From Microbispora sp. NBC_01189 (GTDB lineage Bacteria; Actinomycetota; Actinomycetes; Streptosporangiales; Streptosporangiaceae): a DNA stretch of 64,000 nt. Below are positions 63,316 through 64,000 of the stretch, in pieces. The notes below the pieces were generated by a model. The model ran no database searches, was not told where the DNA came from, and saw only the letters and a program-made list of their open reading frames with translations. The stretch lies in assembly GCF_036010665.1 (NCBI RefSeq), contig NZ_CP108581.1, forward strand, positions 813,501 through 877,500. Reading direction: 5' to 3'. Both the position numbers and the translations under genes were made by a program. The first letter of the stretch is position 1, and every line of letters starts with the position of its first letter.

Positions 63316-64000
63316 GTGGCCAACTTTTTCCCGCCTCCGGACTTGCCGATGCAGGACCCGCCCACCGACCCCACCGGTGAGCAGTTCCGCGGGGCATTCT
63401 CCGGTTTCGCTGCGGCAGCCCCCGGCTCCCATGAGATCATGCCAGGCACCCCCAATTCGGGCATGATCTCGGGAGGTAGCGTGCCCTCGGACCGCAGCGA
63501 GCCCCAGCGGGTGCCGGCCTGGCCGGAGGTCCCCCCGGCCTGGCCCGAGATCCCTCCGTCGGCCTCCTTCACGCCCACGGTGCGCTCCTTCGTCGAAGGG
63601 GCGCCGCGCGACACGGACGCGGCGACCATGGCGGGTCCCCCGCCCGGCGCGGCTCCGCGCATGCCCACCCCCGCCTTCGGCGAGCCCGGCCCGCCGCCGC
63701 GCTCCCCCGCGGGCCCGGCCGGCCCCGCCACCCCGGCCGCCCCGTTCACCCCCTCGGTCCGGTCGTACGCCGAGACCTCCCGGCCCGTGCACCCGCCGGT
63801 CTCCCCGCCGGTCTCCCCGCCGGTCTCCACGGCTCCGCCGCCCCCGCCCCAGCCGGACGACCCGTACCGGCCGTTCGTGACGGCGGGACAGATCAGCGGG
63901 CCCAAGACGCCTCCGGCGCACCGGCAGCAGGAGCTGTGGAACACGGTCTTCGGGGAGAACTACCGGGCGATCGACGAGTACGAGGACGACGGGCCCGGCC
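63316..64000 (+). CDS. Proline-rich protein, 3' end beyond the right edge
   Basis: The visible 228 residues are low-complexity: Pro, Ala, Gly and Ser-rich, with repeats such as PPVSPPVSPPVSTAPPPPP, and no helix or signal peptide, ending in the more ordered stretch QQELWNTVFGENYRAIDEYE. It is probably an extended cytoplasmic or regulatory region ahead of a domain outside the window. Start uncertain: a leaderless GTG at 63316, or the GTG at 63481 with GGGAGGT. Confidence 0.65.
   Translation, partial: MANFFPPPDLPMQDPPTDPTGEQFRGAFSGFAAAAPGSHEIMPGTPNSGMISGGSVPSDRSEPQRVPAWPEVPPAWPEIPPSASFTPTVRSFVEGAPRDTDAATMAGPPPGAAPRMPTPAFGEPGPPPRSPAGPAGPATPAAPFTPSVRSYAETSRPVHPPVSPPVSPPVSTAPPPPPQPDDPYRPFVTAGQISGPKTPPAHRQQELWNTVFGENYRAIDEYEDDGPG

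Noticed and set aside
63289..63944. Minus-strand frames of about 210 codons at the right edge
   Set aside because: The plus-strand frame stays open to the window edge, has a plausible promoter and ends in a non-repetitive acidic stretch that looks like real protein, so it is preferred, although both are low-complexity.

Overview
The window is a very GC-rich stretch with strong third-position G/C bias, frequent GTG/TTG starts and typical actinomycete families: XRE-DUF397 pairs, PknB-type kinases, a B12-dependent ribonucleotide reductase next to nrdR and lexA, and secreted glycoside hydrolases with a CBM2. It looks like the chromosome of a saprophytic filamentous actinomycete, plausibly Streptosporangiales, though the family is an inference. 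I saw no rRNA, tRNA, CRISPR array, transposase or prophage.

Layout. 1-6.9 kb: a partial membrane protein, an MFS exporter, a DoxX protein, a sensor kinase, a 2-oxoglutarate oxygenase and an azoreductase. 6.9-12.2 kb: a translationally coupled beta-glucoside operon (GH3, LacI regulator, GH1) behind two perfect LacI-type operators. 12.4-15.7 kb: a secreted propeller-like protein, a ROK repressor and two small proteins. 15.8-22.2 kb: a secreted or membrane paired-domain protein, two receptor-like Ser/Thr kinases, and three tandem small secreted paralogs that I do not recognise. 22.2-30.7 kb: an operon (GH31 alpha-xylosidase, sugar-binding lipoprotein, two permeases, secreted GH3) suited to xylose-capped or xyloglucan-type oligosaccharides, with a ROK/XylR-like site upstream. 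32-39.5 kb: a galactan locus (GH53, GH42, divergent ABC importer, LacI regulator). 39.5-41 kb: an ECF41 sigma factor with its carboxymuconolactone decarboxylase partner and an almost ideal ECF41 promoter.

41-51 kb is an accessory region: a PIN-domain module flanked by a duplicated gene end, an hsdM fragment, two near-identical AhpD-like genes around an XRE-DUF397 module with tiny coupled ORFs, a frameshifted TPR relic and a short nrdJ-like relic. 51-64 kb returns to core genes (nrdJ-nrdR, lexA, an aminotransferase, leuS) with a secreted GH30 and a secreted GH5-CBM2 between them.

The plant-polysaccharide genes form one theme: secreted GH5, GH30, GH53 and GH3 release oligosaccharides, two lipoprotein-dependent importers take them up, and intracellular GH1, GH3, GH31 and GH42 finish them. 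Neither importer carries its own ATPase, so a shared MsiK-type ATPase elsewhere is likely.
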